DNA of 64,000 bases from Segatella copri (GTDB taxonomy: Bacteria; Bacteroidota; Bacteroidia; Bacteroidales; Bacteroidaceae): the NCBI RefSeq assembly GCF_002224675.1, contig NZ_NMPZ01000002.1:124001-188000 (forward strand), written 5' to 3'. Positions 1 to 8,238 of this stretch are shown one piece after another. The stretch's first letter is position 1; every line of letters starts with the position of its first letter. Under the pieces are notes generated by a model. It saw nothing but the letters and a program-made list of their open reading frames with translations, had not been told where the DNA came from and made no database searches. The position numbers and the translations under genes are program-made.

Positions 1-328
1 TGCCTCTAAACCTGCCATCCCCTTTTTTTGCCTTGAAGCAGCGGGAGAGCTTCATACATTCCCATCCCACAAAACTGGTGAAGGCAAAGACAAACTGCGG
101 AACAGCCAGCAGTGCCATCATGCCAAACCAGATGTCTATGAACACCGGATTGGCAGGCAGGAAGTCAGGCTCCAGGGTGAGATAGGCAGTGTATCCTATC
201 ACGATGGCAGCAGGCAACCAATATAGTATCTTTCGTTTTCCCTTAGGAATATGCAGGTATTTCCGGTCTATCCAGAGATAGGGCAATACCGTGAGCACAA
301 TCACGGGAATCAATAATCTAGCTATCAT
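1..328 (-). CDS. Membrane protein, N-terminal part (cut by window edge)
   Basis: An open frame of about 109 codons runs from the ATG at 328 off the left edge with no stop, so only the N-terminus is seen. It holds three hydrophobic stretches (about residues 2-20, 36-52 and 68-90) separated by a short basic loop, and ends in a Lys/Arg-rich segment. In Bacteroidota this layout often precedes a cytoplasmic or periplasmic metallophosphoesterase domain, but that domain would lie outside the window, so the assignment is a guess. It is transcribed in the same direction as the MetH-domain gene and pyrC to its right, with a gap of 62 bases. Confidence 0.6.
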   Translation of the reverse strand, partial: MIARLLIPVIVLTVLPYLWIDRKYLHIPKGKRKILYWLPAAIVIGYTAYLTLEPDFLPANPVFIDIWFGMMALLAVPQFVFAFTSFVGWECMKLSRCFKAKKGDGRFRG

Positions 329-390
329 TGTTAAAAACTATCTTTTTTATCTTCTCGAACTTCTGATTACTAACATCATCTTCTCACCTT

Positions 391-1221
391 CTATTTCAGC
401 AGGCTCGACTGCAGGAACCTTTTCATCAGTTCCACGGGAACGCCCCTGCGGCGGGCATAATCCCTCAGCTGGTCATCCCCGATCTTACCCAGTTCGAAAT
501 ATCTAGCCATGGGATGAGCGAACATCAGTCCCGACACACTGGCATGGGGCGTCATCATTCCGCTTTCCGTGAGTCGGATGCCCACCTGCTTCATATCGAG
601 AAGCTGGTCGATGAGGAAATTTGCACTCGTATCCGGCAGCGAAGGATAGCCGATGGCTGGTCGGATGCCCTGATACTCCTCCCTAAGCTGCTGTTCGATG
701 GTAAGATGTTCATCGGGTGCATAGGCCCAATAAGTCTTTCTTACCTCTTCGTGCAGTTTCTCGGCAGTAGCCTCTGCCAGTCGGTCGCTCAGGGTCTGTG
801 CCATCATGTTGAGATAATCATCGTGCCGGTAGGCATCCATGATTCCTCCATCTACCGTAGAACAGAACACCCCGATCTGGTCTTTCTCCCCGTGAGCCAG
901 CGGACGGATGAAATCAGCCAGACAGAGATTCGGTGCGCCCGGAGCAGAAGGATGCTGCTGGCGGAGCATCGGAAAACGGAGCTGCTGATCCAGAAACAGG
1001 ATATCATCCCCATCGCTGTTGGCATCGAAGAGCTGGAAGATAGCCCGGCTATGAAACCTGTCCTCCCAGGAGGCAAGCATATCCAGTGCTTCCTGCTGCA
1101 TCTTCTCCTTGTCGCTGCGTGGCTTTCCGCTCAATCCCCAGGCATGATAGAAATAGAGCCAGTTGATATAGGGCACCAGCTCTGATATTCTGTATTGCCT
1201 AACGATTCTATCTTTTGTCAT
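391..1221 (-). CDS. Stand-alone methionine synthase (MetH) activation domain protein
   Basis: The 276-residue protein matches the AdoMet-binding reactivation domain that normally forms the C-terminus of cobalamin-dependent methionine synthase MetH. This domain binds S-adenosylmethionine and supports reductive methylation of inactive cob(II)alamin. The diagnostic block RPAIGYPSLPD is near residue 187, followed by a region ending MMTPHASVSGLMFAHPMARYF, as in the activation domain fold. None of the homocysteine, folate or cobalamin-binding domains of MetH are present, so this is a separate-subunit form. It overlaps the 3' end of pyrC by 14 bases, so the two are probably translated from one mRNA. 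The partner with the catalytic domains is not in the window. Confidence 0.85.
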   Translation of the reverse strand: MTKDRIVRQYRISELVPYINWLYFYHAWGLSGKPRSDKEKMQQEALDMLASWEDRFHSRAIFQLFDANSDGDDILFLDQQLRFPMLRQQHPSAPGAPNLCLADFIRPLAHGEKDQIGVFCSTVDGGIMDAYRHDDYLNMMAQTLSDRLAEATAEKLHEEVRKTYWAYAPDEHLTIEQQLREEYQGIRPAIGYPSLPDTSANFLIDQLLDMKQVGIRLTESGMMTPHASVSGLMFAHPMARYFELGKIGDDQLRDYARRRGVPVELMKRFLQSSLLK

Positions 1222-2587
1222 AAGTCAACTCCTCACCACGATAAGCAGCATCAAAGGCACCCTTGTTATAGACAAGGTGACCATTGCAGAAGGTCTGCTC
1301 CACCTGCCACTGATATTCATGTCCCTCCATCGGACTCCACTTGCACTTGCTCTGGATGACATCCTTTGTAACGGTCCATGGAGAATGAGGCTTCACGATG
1401 GCGATATCTGCCTGATAACCCTTGCGCAGGAAACCACGCTGGGCTACCTGGAAGAGCTGAGCCGGCTGATGCGCCATCAGCTCAACCATCCGTTCGATGG
1501 TAAGCACGCCTTCATCTACCAGTTCCAGCATGGAAACGAGCGAGAACTGCACCATCGGCATACCCGAAGCCGCCTTGGCACATCCCCCCTGCTTGTCCTT
1601 CCACTCGTGTGGAGCATGGTCGGTACCGATGGTGGCGATGGTTCCGTCGCTGAGCGCCTTGCGCAAGGCATCACGGTCTGCCAGGGTCTTGATGGCAGGA
1701 TTGCACTTGATGAGCGCCTTCTTCGTAGCATAGTCGGCATCCGAGAAGACGAGATGGGCTATCACCGCCTCTCCTGTAATCTGAGGAAGAGGGATGCCAT
1801 CTCCGGAATGCTCATTCGCCTTTTCATTCTGATGGGCGAAGAGCTCCAGCTCCCGGGCTGTCGTAACATGGGCGATATGCAGACGGGTACCAAACTCGCG
1901 GGCTAATTCCACTGCGAGTTTGCTGCTCTCATAGCATGCCTCTTCGCTGCGGATTTCCGGATGATGCTCCACGGCAGGATCCTCTCCGTACTTAGCCTTG
2001 GCCTCTGCCATGTTGCGGTTGATGATTCCGGTATCCTCGCAGTGCGTCATCACCGGCAGGTTCAGATCCTTAGCCGTCTTGAAGACGCGCTTCAGCGATT
2101 CCATCTTATCCACCAGCATATTACCGGTGCTGGAACCCATGAAGAGCTTGATGCCTGGCACATGGTGCATATCCAGCTGGGCAAAGGAATCCACGTTGTC
2201 ATTGGTGGCACCATAGAAGAAGCTGTAGTTTACATGACTCTTCTCTGCGCCCAACTTTCTCTTGTCATTCCACGCCTGCAGTTCGGTAGTCTGCGGCACG
2301 GTATTCGGCATTTCCATATAGGAAGTCACGCCGCCATAGGCAGCCGCGCGGCTCTCACTCTCGATATCCGCCTTGCGGGTAAGTCCCGGCTCACGGAAAT
2401 GAACATGGTCATCTATTACACCCGGCAAAACGAAACACCCCGTAGCATCCACTACTTCATCGTAGATGCCACGGGGAGCCATGCCTTCAAATATATCAGA
2501 TATCACTTCACCATCGACAAGAAGATCACCCAGGAATGAGCGACCTTCATTGACAATAGTTCCGCCTTTAATTAACATTTTAGACAT
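1208..2587 (-). CDS. pyrC: Dihydroorotase
   Basis: The 459-residue amidohydrolase catalyses reversible cyclisation of N-carbamoyl-L-aspartate to dihydroorotate in pyrimidine synthesis. The metal-binding motif HVHFREPG lies at about residues 61-68. Further metal-ligand histidines occur in MTHCED and IAHVTT, and the final aspartate in TIGTDHAPH. Length and motifs fit the larger class I dihydroorotase (multifunctional-complex type), expected to be a zinc enzyme in the cytoplasm. The gene is the first of a leftward pair, overlapping the MetH activation-domain gene. The DUF4369 lipoprotein gene lies 27 bases upstream in the same direction and may be cotranscribed. Confidence 0.95.
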   Translation of the reverse strand: MSKMLIKGGTIVNEGRSFLGDLLVDGEVISDIFEGMAPRGIYDEVVDATGCFVLPGVIDDHVHFREPGLTRKADIESESRAAAYGGVTSYMEMPNTVPQTTELQAWNDKRKLGAEKSHVNYSFFYGATNDNVDSFAQLDMHHVPGIKLFMGSSTGNMLVDKMESLKRVFKTAKDLNLPVMTHCEDTGIINRNMAEAKAKYGEDPAVEHHPEIRSEEACYESSKLAVELAREFGTRLHIAHVTTARELELFAHQNEKANEHSGDGIPLPQITGEAVIAHLVFSDADYATKKALIKCNPAIKTLADRDALRKALSDGTIATIGTDHAPHEWKDKQGGCAKAASGMPMVQFSLVSMLELVDEGVLTIERMVELMAHQPAQLFQVAQRGFLRKGYQADIAIVKPHSPWTVTKDVIQSKCKWSPMEGHEYQWQVEQTFCNGHLVYNKGAFDAAYRGEELTYDKR

Positions 2588-2614
2588 AGTATTTCTTTTT
2601 TCTAAACTTTGAAT

Positions 2615-3436
2615 TTACTCTTTTGCTTCAGGAATGCTTGGCTTCGCCAGCTCGTTAGGCGTTGGTGCAGGAGCCGCATTCGGATCGGTCTGCGGAGCCT
2701 CCATCTGTCCAGCCTGCATGCTTGGATCCATCTGTGCTTCATGGGTACCGTTCATGATAGCCTGGTTTTCCTGTGCTTTCTGGTAGTAGTCCTTCACGTA
2801 TGGATCGCTCTTGAAGTGTTCTGTAGCCTTGCTCATGATATCCTCTATCCATGGCGAAAGCATCGGATACTGGTTGCCCATGGTTACGAGGAAGAATACG
2901 CCTGGTCCCAAGACATTCTCGAAGTTGTCGGTAATGAAGGTAGTCACCAGCTTGTCCTCCTGCTCGGAGAGTTTCATCGCCTCAGCATTCAGCTGGGCAG
3001 TCACCGCCTGCATATCGCTTCCATTCATGATGGCCTGGTCGTGCTTATGCACCAGTTCCCGCTGCTGGCTCTGCAGCTGCTGGTATTTCTTGAAGAATCC
3101 GAAGAGCTTATCGTTGAGTGGCGTTCCACTTACTACCTGCTGTACATCGTCGAGTTTCACGGTAATGGTTCCCGCCTCCAGCACCAGCGGCAGAACAGGC
3201 TCATCGTCCATGAAGACATTTGCCATTCTTGCAGAATCTACCGTTCCCTGGAAATGGAACTGTCCATGTACCACATCACAGGAGTCGATCTTGCTGAATT
3301 CGTTATTCTTTAAGATTTGAAGGTAGAGCATACGGCCATCCAGGGTACTCACGTTGGAAGTACCCGAAATATCGTAGCTACTGGCGCATGAGGTAAGCGC
3401 CACCAAGGTGATAAGTGCGTAAAATATCTTATTCAT
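2615..3436 (-). CDS. DUF4369-type lipoprotein
   Basis: This 273-residue protein begins with a lipoprotein signal whose lipobox is LTSC, placing the modified cysteine at residue 17. Residues about 20-120 resemble the DUF4369 beta domain found at the N-terminus of Bacteroidota thiol-disulfide proteins, but no thioredoxin CxxC motif follows. The middle is a charged helical region, and the last 40 residues are rich in Pro, Ala, Gln and Met and look disordered. It should sit in the outer or inner membrane facing the periplasm. Function is unknown. A CAAAAGTA element at 3463-3470 (TACTTTTG on this strand) is a plausible promoter -7 element. Confidence 0.75.
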   Translation of the reverse strand: MNKIFYALITLVALTSCASSYDISGTSNVSTLDGRMLYLQILKNNEFSKIDSCDVVHGQFHFQGTVDSARMANVFMDDEPVLPLVLEAGTITVKLDDVQQVVSGTPLNDKLFGFFKKYQQLQSQQRELVHKHDQAIMNGSDMQAVTAQLNAEAMKLSEQEDKLVTTFITDNFENVLGPGVFFLVTMGNQYPMLSPWIEDIMSKATEHFKSDPYVKDYYQKAQENQAIMNGTHEAQMDPSMQAGQMEAPQTDPNAAPAPTPNELAKPSIPEAKE

Positions 3437-3536
3437 AAGCTTTATAATTCACATTCAGTGAACAAAAGTACAATCATTTCTTGAAGTACCGAAATAAATT
3501 GATGCAATTTAATTGAATATTACAAGTATTTATGTT

Positions 3537-3992
3537 TTATTTGCATTCTTCCCCCTTCATTTCGTGCGAAATGCGGAAGGTGGTGTAGAGTTCCAGGATA
3601 GATGCCACCAGCATCACCACGATCCACTTGCCGTAGAAGATGGAGTAAAAGAGCTGCGGATTGCCCAGCCATTTCTCGGTAAAGGTATAGACCGTATCCA
3701 CCATCGAGATGCCGGCAAAGATAAAGAGGATGTTGGCTACATTCTGGATGCGCTTCAGGCGATGGATGACAGGCGACTTGCCCTCGTAGGTCTGCATCGA
3801 CTGGATCACGCTGAAGAGCACGGTGCCCAGAAGGAACACCCAGCTCGTGGTTTCCACCAGCGAAGGATAAATCTGTTTCAGCACAAAGCTGCACGCACCG
3901 ACAACCATCAGCACGCCGCCCAACAAAAACAAAGCACTCTGTATTTTATTCAACTGTTTCATCTTTCTTACTTTCTTTTTCTGTTCGTTCAC
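3537..3992 (-). CDS. Small four-helix membrane protein, unknown function
   Basis: The 151-residue protein has four clear hydrophobic segments (about residues 18-38, 47-65, 83-101 and 121-140), with short charged loops and a hydrophilic N-terminus. A second possible start at 3962 (MKQLNKIQS) would remove ten lysine-rich residues. I recognise no enzymatic motif. It lies between the DUF4369 lipoprotein and the DivIC-like gene, all leftward, with a gap of 24 bases to the DivIC stop, so one transcript is plausible. Confidence 0.7.
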   Translation of the reverse strand: MNEQKKKVRKMKQLNKIQSALFLLGGVLMVVGACSFVLKQIYPSLVETTSWVFLLGTVLFSVIQSMQTYEGKSPVIHRLKRIQNVANILFIFAGISMVDTVYTFTEKWLGNPQLFYSIFYGKWIVVMLVASILELYTTFRISHEMKGEECK

Positions 3993-4016
3993 ACCTTATA
4001 TTATATATAGATTGCG

Positions 4017-4373
4017 TTACCGGATGGAATCCTTGTCCTCCTCGTTTTCATCTATTTCCACCGAACCGGGCAAATCCGTGCTCAGCACGAAGATATCCTC
4101 ATTGTCAGCCTTCATGAAGTAGCGTTCGCGCGCTATCTTGCCGAAGACTTCCGGTCCCTTGCGCATTTCCTTCAGGATGCGGAGATCCCGGTCATACTCC
4201 GTTCTGTACTTTTCTATCTCCGAACGCAGCGTGGCTATCTCAATCTGATACTTGATATGCTGGCGGATGCTATTGTCGTCAATGACACCCACTATCAAAA
4301 CACCCGCAATTATCACTATAAGATATTTATAGTGAGCGAGATAATTCCATATAATACTTAACTTTTGACTCAT
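4017..4373 (-). CDS. FtsB/DivIC-like septum formation initiator
   Basis: A 118-residue protein starts at the ATG at 4373 (MSQKLSIIW). It has one transmembrane helix at about residues 16-36 followed by a coiled coil at about 40-75 (alternating Glu/Lys/Ile heptads) and a short acidic tail. This is the bitopic topology of FtsB/DivIC, which joins the FtsQ-FtsL complex at the division septum with its coiled coil outside the membrane. The frame stays open upstream to 4583, but that stretch overlaps dnaX on the other strand and crosses the promoter region, so I reject the longer start. It is divergent from dnaX. Confidence 0.8.
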   Translation of the reverse strand: MSQKLSIIWNYLAHYKYLIVIIAGVLIVGVIDDNSIRQHIKYQIEIATLRSEIEKYRTEYDRDLRILKEMRKGPEVFGKIARERYFMKADNEDIFVLSTDLPGSVEIDENEEDKDSIR

Positions 4374-4388
4374 TAATTTCCGAATTTG

Positions 4389-4420
4389 TTTGCAAAGATA
4401 ATATTTTTTTGTTATCTTTG
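4389..4420 (+). promoter_or_regulatory. dnaX promoter, overlapping mirrored -7 element for the DivIC-like gene
   Basis: On the plus strand TTTG (4389-4392), a 20-base spacer and TATCTTTG (4413-4420) match the Bacteroidota sigma-ABfr consensus and would start dnaX about 50 bases before its ATG. On the minus strand TATCTTTG reads at 4393-4400, pointing at the DivIC-like gene. The two elements form a near-perfect inverted repeat (CAAAGATAA at 4393-4401 and TTATCTTTG at 4412-4420). Confidence 0.7.
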
Positions 4421-4473
4421 CATCACAATTAAGAAAAAATAATGTAAGTGAACGTATATTCAAGCAAAAAAGA

Positions 4474-6330
4474 ATGGAAGAATACATAGTTTCGGCTAGA
4501 AAATACCGTCCGATGACCTTTGATTCGGTGGTTGGACAGAGTGCGTTGACTACCACATTGAAGAATGCAGTGAAGAGTGGCAAGCTTGCCCACGCTTATC
4601 TTTTCTGCGGTCCGAGAGGTGTGGGAAAGACCACCTGTGCCCGCATCTTTGCCAAGGCAATCAACTGCGAGCACCCTCGCGAGGACGGCGAGGCATGCAA
4701 CACCTGCGAGAGCTGCCAGGCTTTCAATGAGCAGCGCTCCTACAACATCTTCGAACTGGATGCCGCCAGCAACAATGGTGTCGATCAGATCAAGGCCCTG
4801 ATGGAGCAGACCCGCATCCCGCCTCAGGTAGGCAAATACAAGGTGTTCATCATCGATGAGGTCCACATGCTCAGTGCCGCCGCCTTCAATGCCTTTCTCA
4901 AGACTCTGGAGGAACCGCCATCGCACGTGATCTTCATCCTCGCCACCACCGAGAAGCACAAGATCCTGCCTACCATCCTGAGTAGATGCCAGATCTACGA
5001 CTTCGAGCGGATGACCGTACCCAACACCATCGCCCACCTCAAGATGGTGGCAGAGAAGGAAGGCATCCAATACGAGGAGCAGGCGCTTGCCGTCATCGCA
5101 GAGAAGGCAGACGGAGGTATGCGAGATGCCCTCTCCATCTTCGATCAGGCTGCCAGCTTCTGCCAGGGCAACATCACCTACCAGAAGGTGATAGAAGACC
5201 TGAACGTACTCGACAGTGACAACTACTTCAAGCTCGTGGACCTCGCCCTGGAGAACAAGGTGAGCCAGATGATGCTGCTGCTCGACAATATCCTGGGCAA
5301 GGGATTCGACGGCGGAAACATGATTCAGGGACTCGCCCAGCACGTACGCAACGTGATGATGGCGAAGGATACCCAGACCCTGCCGCTGCTGGAAACCAGC
5401 GAAGAGCAGAAGGCAAAATACGTGGAGCAGGCAAAGAAGGCTCCTACACCTTTCTTATATAAGGCACTCCAGCTGATGAACAACTGCGATGTGCAGTACC
5501 GACAGAGTTCCAACAAGCGACTGCTCGTAGAGCTGACCCTGATACAGATTGGTCAGATTACCCAGCCGGAAGACCAGGATGTGCCTAGTGCGGGGCGTAC
5601 GCCCCACAGACTAAAATCCCTGTTTCAGAAAATCGTTGCCCAGCTTAAGCCTGCCTCTCAGGGTGCAGGTGCCGGGCAAGAGAGCGGCAGCAAGGCTCCC
5701 ATTACAGGAGCACAGCCTGTCGCTGCAGCTACTGCTGCGCCTATATCAACAGAGAAAAACGGCTCTGAGGAGGCTGCATCCGCAGCATCGCCGAAGGCAA
5801 AGACCATTCTCAAGTCGCCGGCTCAGGTAAAGCTGAAAGGCATCGGCATGAGCTTCGCCAACCTGGAGAAGACGGAGCAGAACAGTCAGCGCATCTACAA
5901 TCCTATCGACCAGCTCAAGGAAGAAACACCGGCATCAACCGGAGCTGCCGCCAACCACGACCAGCCTTTCACCCAGGAACAGGTAGAAGGCCAGTGGATC
6001 AGCATGTGTCTGAGAATGCAAGGCATCAAGGACTTCATCGGACTTGCCAATCGCATGAAACCGATCGTACCTACCATCACCGACTTTCCGCATATCGAGG
6101 TAGTCATCGACAACAAGCTGCTGCTCGACGACGTGGTCAAGATCAAGGGCAGAATCCTGCAGACCTTCAGAATCGGCTTGAACAACAGCCAGGTAACACT
6201 CGACTACCGTCTGGCAGAATCGGATGAAGTAACCCGAATCCTTTCCAAGCGAGAGATACTTGAGAATATGATAAAGGAAAACCCTGCCATCGGCAAACTG
6301 ACCCAGGATCTACGGTTAGTCATGGCATAA
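4474..6330 (+). CDS. dnaX: DNA polymerase III subunit gamma/tau
   Basis: The 618-residue protein is the clamp-loader ATPase of the replicative polymerase. It has an AAA+ module with Walker A GPRGVGKT (residues 46-53), four zinc-ligand cysteines (65, 75, 78, 81) and Walker B VFIIDEVH (124-131), with the arginine-finger region ILSRCQ after it. Residues about 370-470 are an Ala/Pro/Lys-rich linker, followed by a C-terminal domain of about 140 residues that would act as tau. I see no clear A-rich slippery site that would make a separate gamma form. A GC palindrome (5592-5605) sits inside the linker coding sequence. It stands alone under its own promoter. Confidence 0.95.
   Translation: MEEYIVSARKYRPMTFDSVVGQSALTTTLKNAVKSGKLAHAYLFCGPRGVGKTTCARIFAKAINCEHPREDGEACNTCESCQAFNEQRSYNIFELDAASNNGVDQIKALMEQTRIPPQVGKYKVFIIDEVHMLSAAAFNAFLKTLEEPPSHVIFILATTEKHKILPTILSRCQIYDFERMTVPNTIAHLKMVAEKEGIQYEEQALAVIAEKADGGMRDALSIFDQAASFCQGNITYQKVIEDLNVLDSDNYFKLVDLALENKVSQMMLLLDNILGKGFDGGNMIQGLAQHVRNVMMAKDTQTLPLLETSEEQKAKYVEQAKKAPTPFLYKALQLMNNCDVQYRQSSNKRLLVELTLIQIGQITQPEDQDVPSAGRTPHRLKSLFQKIVAQLKPASQGAGAGQESGSKAPITGAQPVAAATAAPISTEKNGSEEAASAASPKAKTILKSPAQVKLKGIGMSFANLEKTEQNSQRIYNPIDQLKEETPASTGAAANHDQPFTQEQVEGQWISMCLRMQGIKDFIGLANRMKPIVPTITDFPHIEVVIDNKLLLDDVVKIKGRILQTFRIGLNNSQVTLDYRLAESDEVTRILSKREILENMIKENPAIGKLTQDLRLVMA
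5592..5605. repeat. Perfect 14-bp GC palindrome inside the dnaX linker
   Basis: GGGGCGTACGCCCC is a self-complementary 14-mer lying in the disordered linker region of dnaX and read as part of SAGRTPH. It is far more GC-rich than the flanks and looks like a small palindromic insertion that preserved the frame. Confidence 0.6.
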
Positions 6331-6353
6331 ACAAACAGAATAGTAAGACAATA

Positions 6354-7664
6354 ATGGCAAGAAGACTTAGAAAGAAGCGTATAGCCGTGATACTGCTCAC
6401 GTTTACAGCCCTCATCGGATGGACCACCCACAGCTGCGTATCGCGCTGCACCTCATCCGACAAGGAGAAATCTGCAGATTCACTGCCTACGGTACATATC
6501 AACGATTCCATCACCAATGCCCTCACCGAGGGAAAGGCATACCAGGAGATGGATTCCGTCATCGAGAGATACCTCAAGAGATGGGAAATCAACGGTGCCC
6601 AGCTCGTCATCACCCGCAACGACTCCCTGCTCTATGCCCGTGGATTCGGATGGGCAGACAAGGAAAGGGGCATCCGCATGGAACCCAACATGCTGATGCG
6701 CTTTGCATCCGTATCCAAGCTCATCACCGCTGCCGGCATCATGAAGCTGGTAGAGATGAAGAAGCTGCGCATGGGCGACAAGGTGTTCGGACAGAAGGGC
6801 ATCCTCTGCGATACCACCTATAATAACAGCATCAAGGACCAGCGCTACTACAACATCACCGTAGAGCAGCTGCTGCGCCACCAGGCAGGTTTCAACAACT
6901 ATGCCGGCGACCCGGTATCCTCCACCCGTTACATCATGATGCAGAACCACCTCACCACCCCTCCCGACCATCCTACCCTGCTCAGGATTCTTCTGAAGCG
7001 TCATCTGGGTTATACGCCGGGCGAGGGCAAGTGCTACAGCAATCTTGGCTATATGATTCTCTCGATGATTGTGGAGAAGAAGAGCGGAATGAAATACGAG
7101 AACTTCATCCAGAAGTATGTGCTCCAGCCAGCCGGCTGTTTCGACATGCACATTGCGGGCACCTATTACAAGGACCGCCGTCCTAACGAGACGAAGTATT
7201 ACATGCATCAGGGCAGCATTCCGGTATATGAGTACAACAACAGTGGCAGGATGGTAGAGAAGTGCTATGGCGATACTGATCTTCCCCGACTTTCGGGAGC
7301 AGGAGCCTGGTGCGGTTCGGCAGCCGAGCTGTCGAGATTCATTGCGAGCATCGACGGCATGCCTCATGTCAAGGATATCCTGAGCAGGAAGAGTGTGCAG
7401 TTTATGACGCAGGAACAGCCTAACCATCAGTACTCCATAGGCTGGAACTACACGCCGAAGAGCAACCGCCCTTGGATCCGCACGGGTTCCCTTGCCGGCA
7501 CCTCTGCGCTGATTCTGAAATATCCCGACGGTCAGTGCTGGATTCTCATCACCAACACCTCCACCTGGAAGGGTCATGGCTTCAGCAACGACACCATGGC
7601 ATTCTTCGAGAAGCTGCGCAAGAAATATATGCCGCAGATGCCAAAGCGTGATCTCTTCCTGTAA
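6354..7664 (+). CDS. Serine hydrolase, beta-lactamase class C / PBP4* family
   Basis: The 436-residue protein has an N-terminal hydrophobic segment (about residues 10-25, after RRLRKKR), so it is anchored in or exported across the inner membrane. The SxxK catalytic motif is SVSK at residues 119-122. The second-motif tyrosine is YSN at about 225 and a KTG-like TGSLAGT lies near 380. This set defines the beta-lactamase-related serine hydrolases, which include D-aminopeptidases, esterases and penicillin-binding proteins. The exact substrate cannot be told from sequence. It begins 23 bases after dnaX in the same direction and may share its transcript. Confidence 0.85.
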   Translation: MARRLRKKRIAVILLTFTALIGWTTHSCVSRCTSSDKEKSADSLPTVHINDSITNALTEGKAYQEMDSVIERYLKRWEINGAQLVITRNDSLLYARGFGWADKERGIRMEPNMLMRFASVSKLITAAGIMKLVEMKKLRMGDKVFGQKGILCDTTYNNSIKDQRYYNITVEQLLRHQAGFNNYAGDPVSSTRYIMMQNHLTTPPDHPTLLRILLKRHLGYTPGEGKCYSNLGYMILSMIVEKKSGMKYENFIQKYVLQPAGCFDMHIAGTYYKDRRPNETKYYMHQGSIPVYEYNNSGRMVEKCYGDTDLPRLSGAGAWCGSAAELSRFIASIDGMPHVKDILSRKSVQFMTQEQPNHQYSIGWNYTPKSNRPWIRTGSLAGTSALILKYPDGQCWILITNTSTWKGHGFSNDTMAFFEKLRKKYMPQMPKRDLFL

Positions 7665-7710
7665 AAAGGACAGAGGGATGTGATCTTCAAAGCAAAAAAA
7701 CAGCTTAAAA

Positions 7711-7742
7711 TTTGGAGGTTACAAATATTCGGCGTATCTTTG
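7711..7742 (+). promoter_or_regulatory. Bacteroidota-type promoter upstream of the deleted Rpn gene
   Basis: TTTG at 7711-7714, a 20-base spacer and TATCTTTG at 7735-7742 match the consensus and lie about 30 bases before the ATG at 7776. Confidence 0.65.
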
Positions 7743-7775
7743 CAAATATGTTTAATTAATCATGGAGGATAGAAT

Positions 7776-8231
7776 ATGATGATATACGTAGCCAACCCAC
7801 TTTACGATGCCGTCTTCAAGTATATGATGGAAGATGAGCGAAGGGTGAACAACAGATTGGAGAAGATACTGAGCGTATTCGACCAGTCGCAGATTTATCC
7901 GGACGACCAGCGAATGCTTGAGTTGGATGAGAACAAATATGCGGATGATGCCGAAATGGCACATATACTCCATCGTCTCCAGTCGGCAGCCGCTAATCCT
8001 GACATCAGAAACAGGATGAATGCAGAGGATGAGTTCTTCCAGGCTCTGGAAGACAGGGATACAGTCATTATGCAAAAGGATGCTACAATCATGACGCAGA
8101 AAAAAAAGCTTGAAGAGAAGGATGCATCCTTGCGCGCAGCAGTTTTGGCATTATCGAAGTCGGGCATGAATGCAGAAATGATAGCAAAGACTTTGAATAT
8201 CCCCCATCCTACTTTCGCAAGCGTATTTTAA
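7776..8231 (+). pseudogene. Internally deleted PD-(D/E)XK (Rpn-type) transposase remnant
   Basis: The open frame of 151 codons joins two ends of a family usually near 300 residues. Residues 1-22 (IYVANPLYDAVFKYMMED) are the typical N-terminus of Rpn/PD-(D/E)XK transposases. From about residue 27 the sequence (NRLEKILSVFDQ) is the typical C-terminal part with a coiled coil rich in Glu, Lys and Asp, and a last helix-turn-helix-like segment (SGMNAEMIAKTLNIPH). The nuclease core with its Asp and ExK/ExQ residues is missing, so it cannot be an active nuclease. The frame is intact and has a consensus promoter, so a short protein may still be made, possibly acting on partners through its coiled coil. 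Confidence 0.7.
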
Positions 8232-8238
8232 AAAGCGT

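Noticed and set aside
4374..4583. N-terminal extension of the DivIC-like protein
   Set aside because: It would overlap dnaX coding and cross both promoters; the start at 4373 gives the normal topology and length.
4429..5343. Long open frame antisense to dnaX
   Set aside because: It mirrors the dnaX reading frame and codon bias; the product has no recognisable domain and dnaX is certain.
5600..5800. Programmed frameshift for a gamma form of DnaX
   Set aside because: No A-AAA-AAG type slippery heptamer with a following stem was found in the linker.
6480..7577. 365-codon frame antisense to the serine hydrolase
   Set aside because: No domain is recognised and the sense gene has all catalytic motifs.
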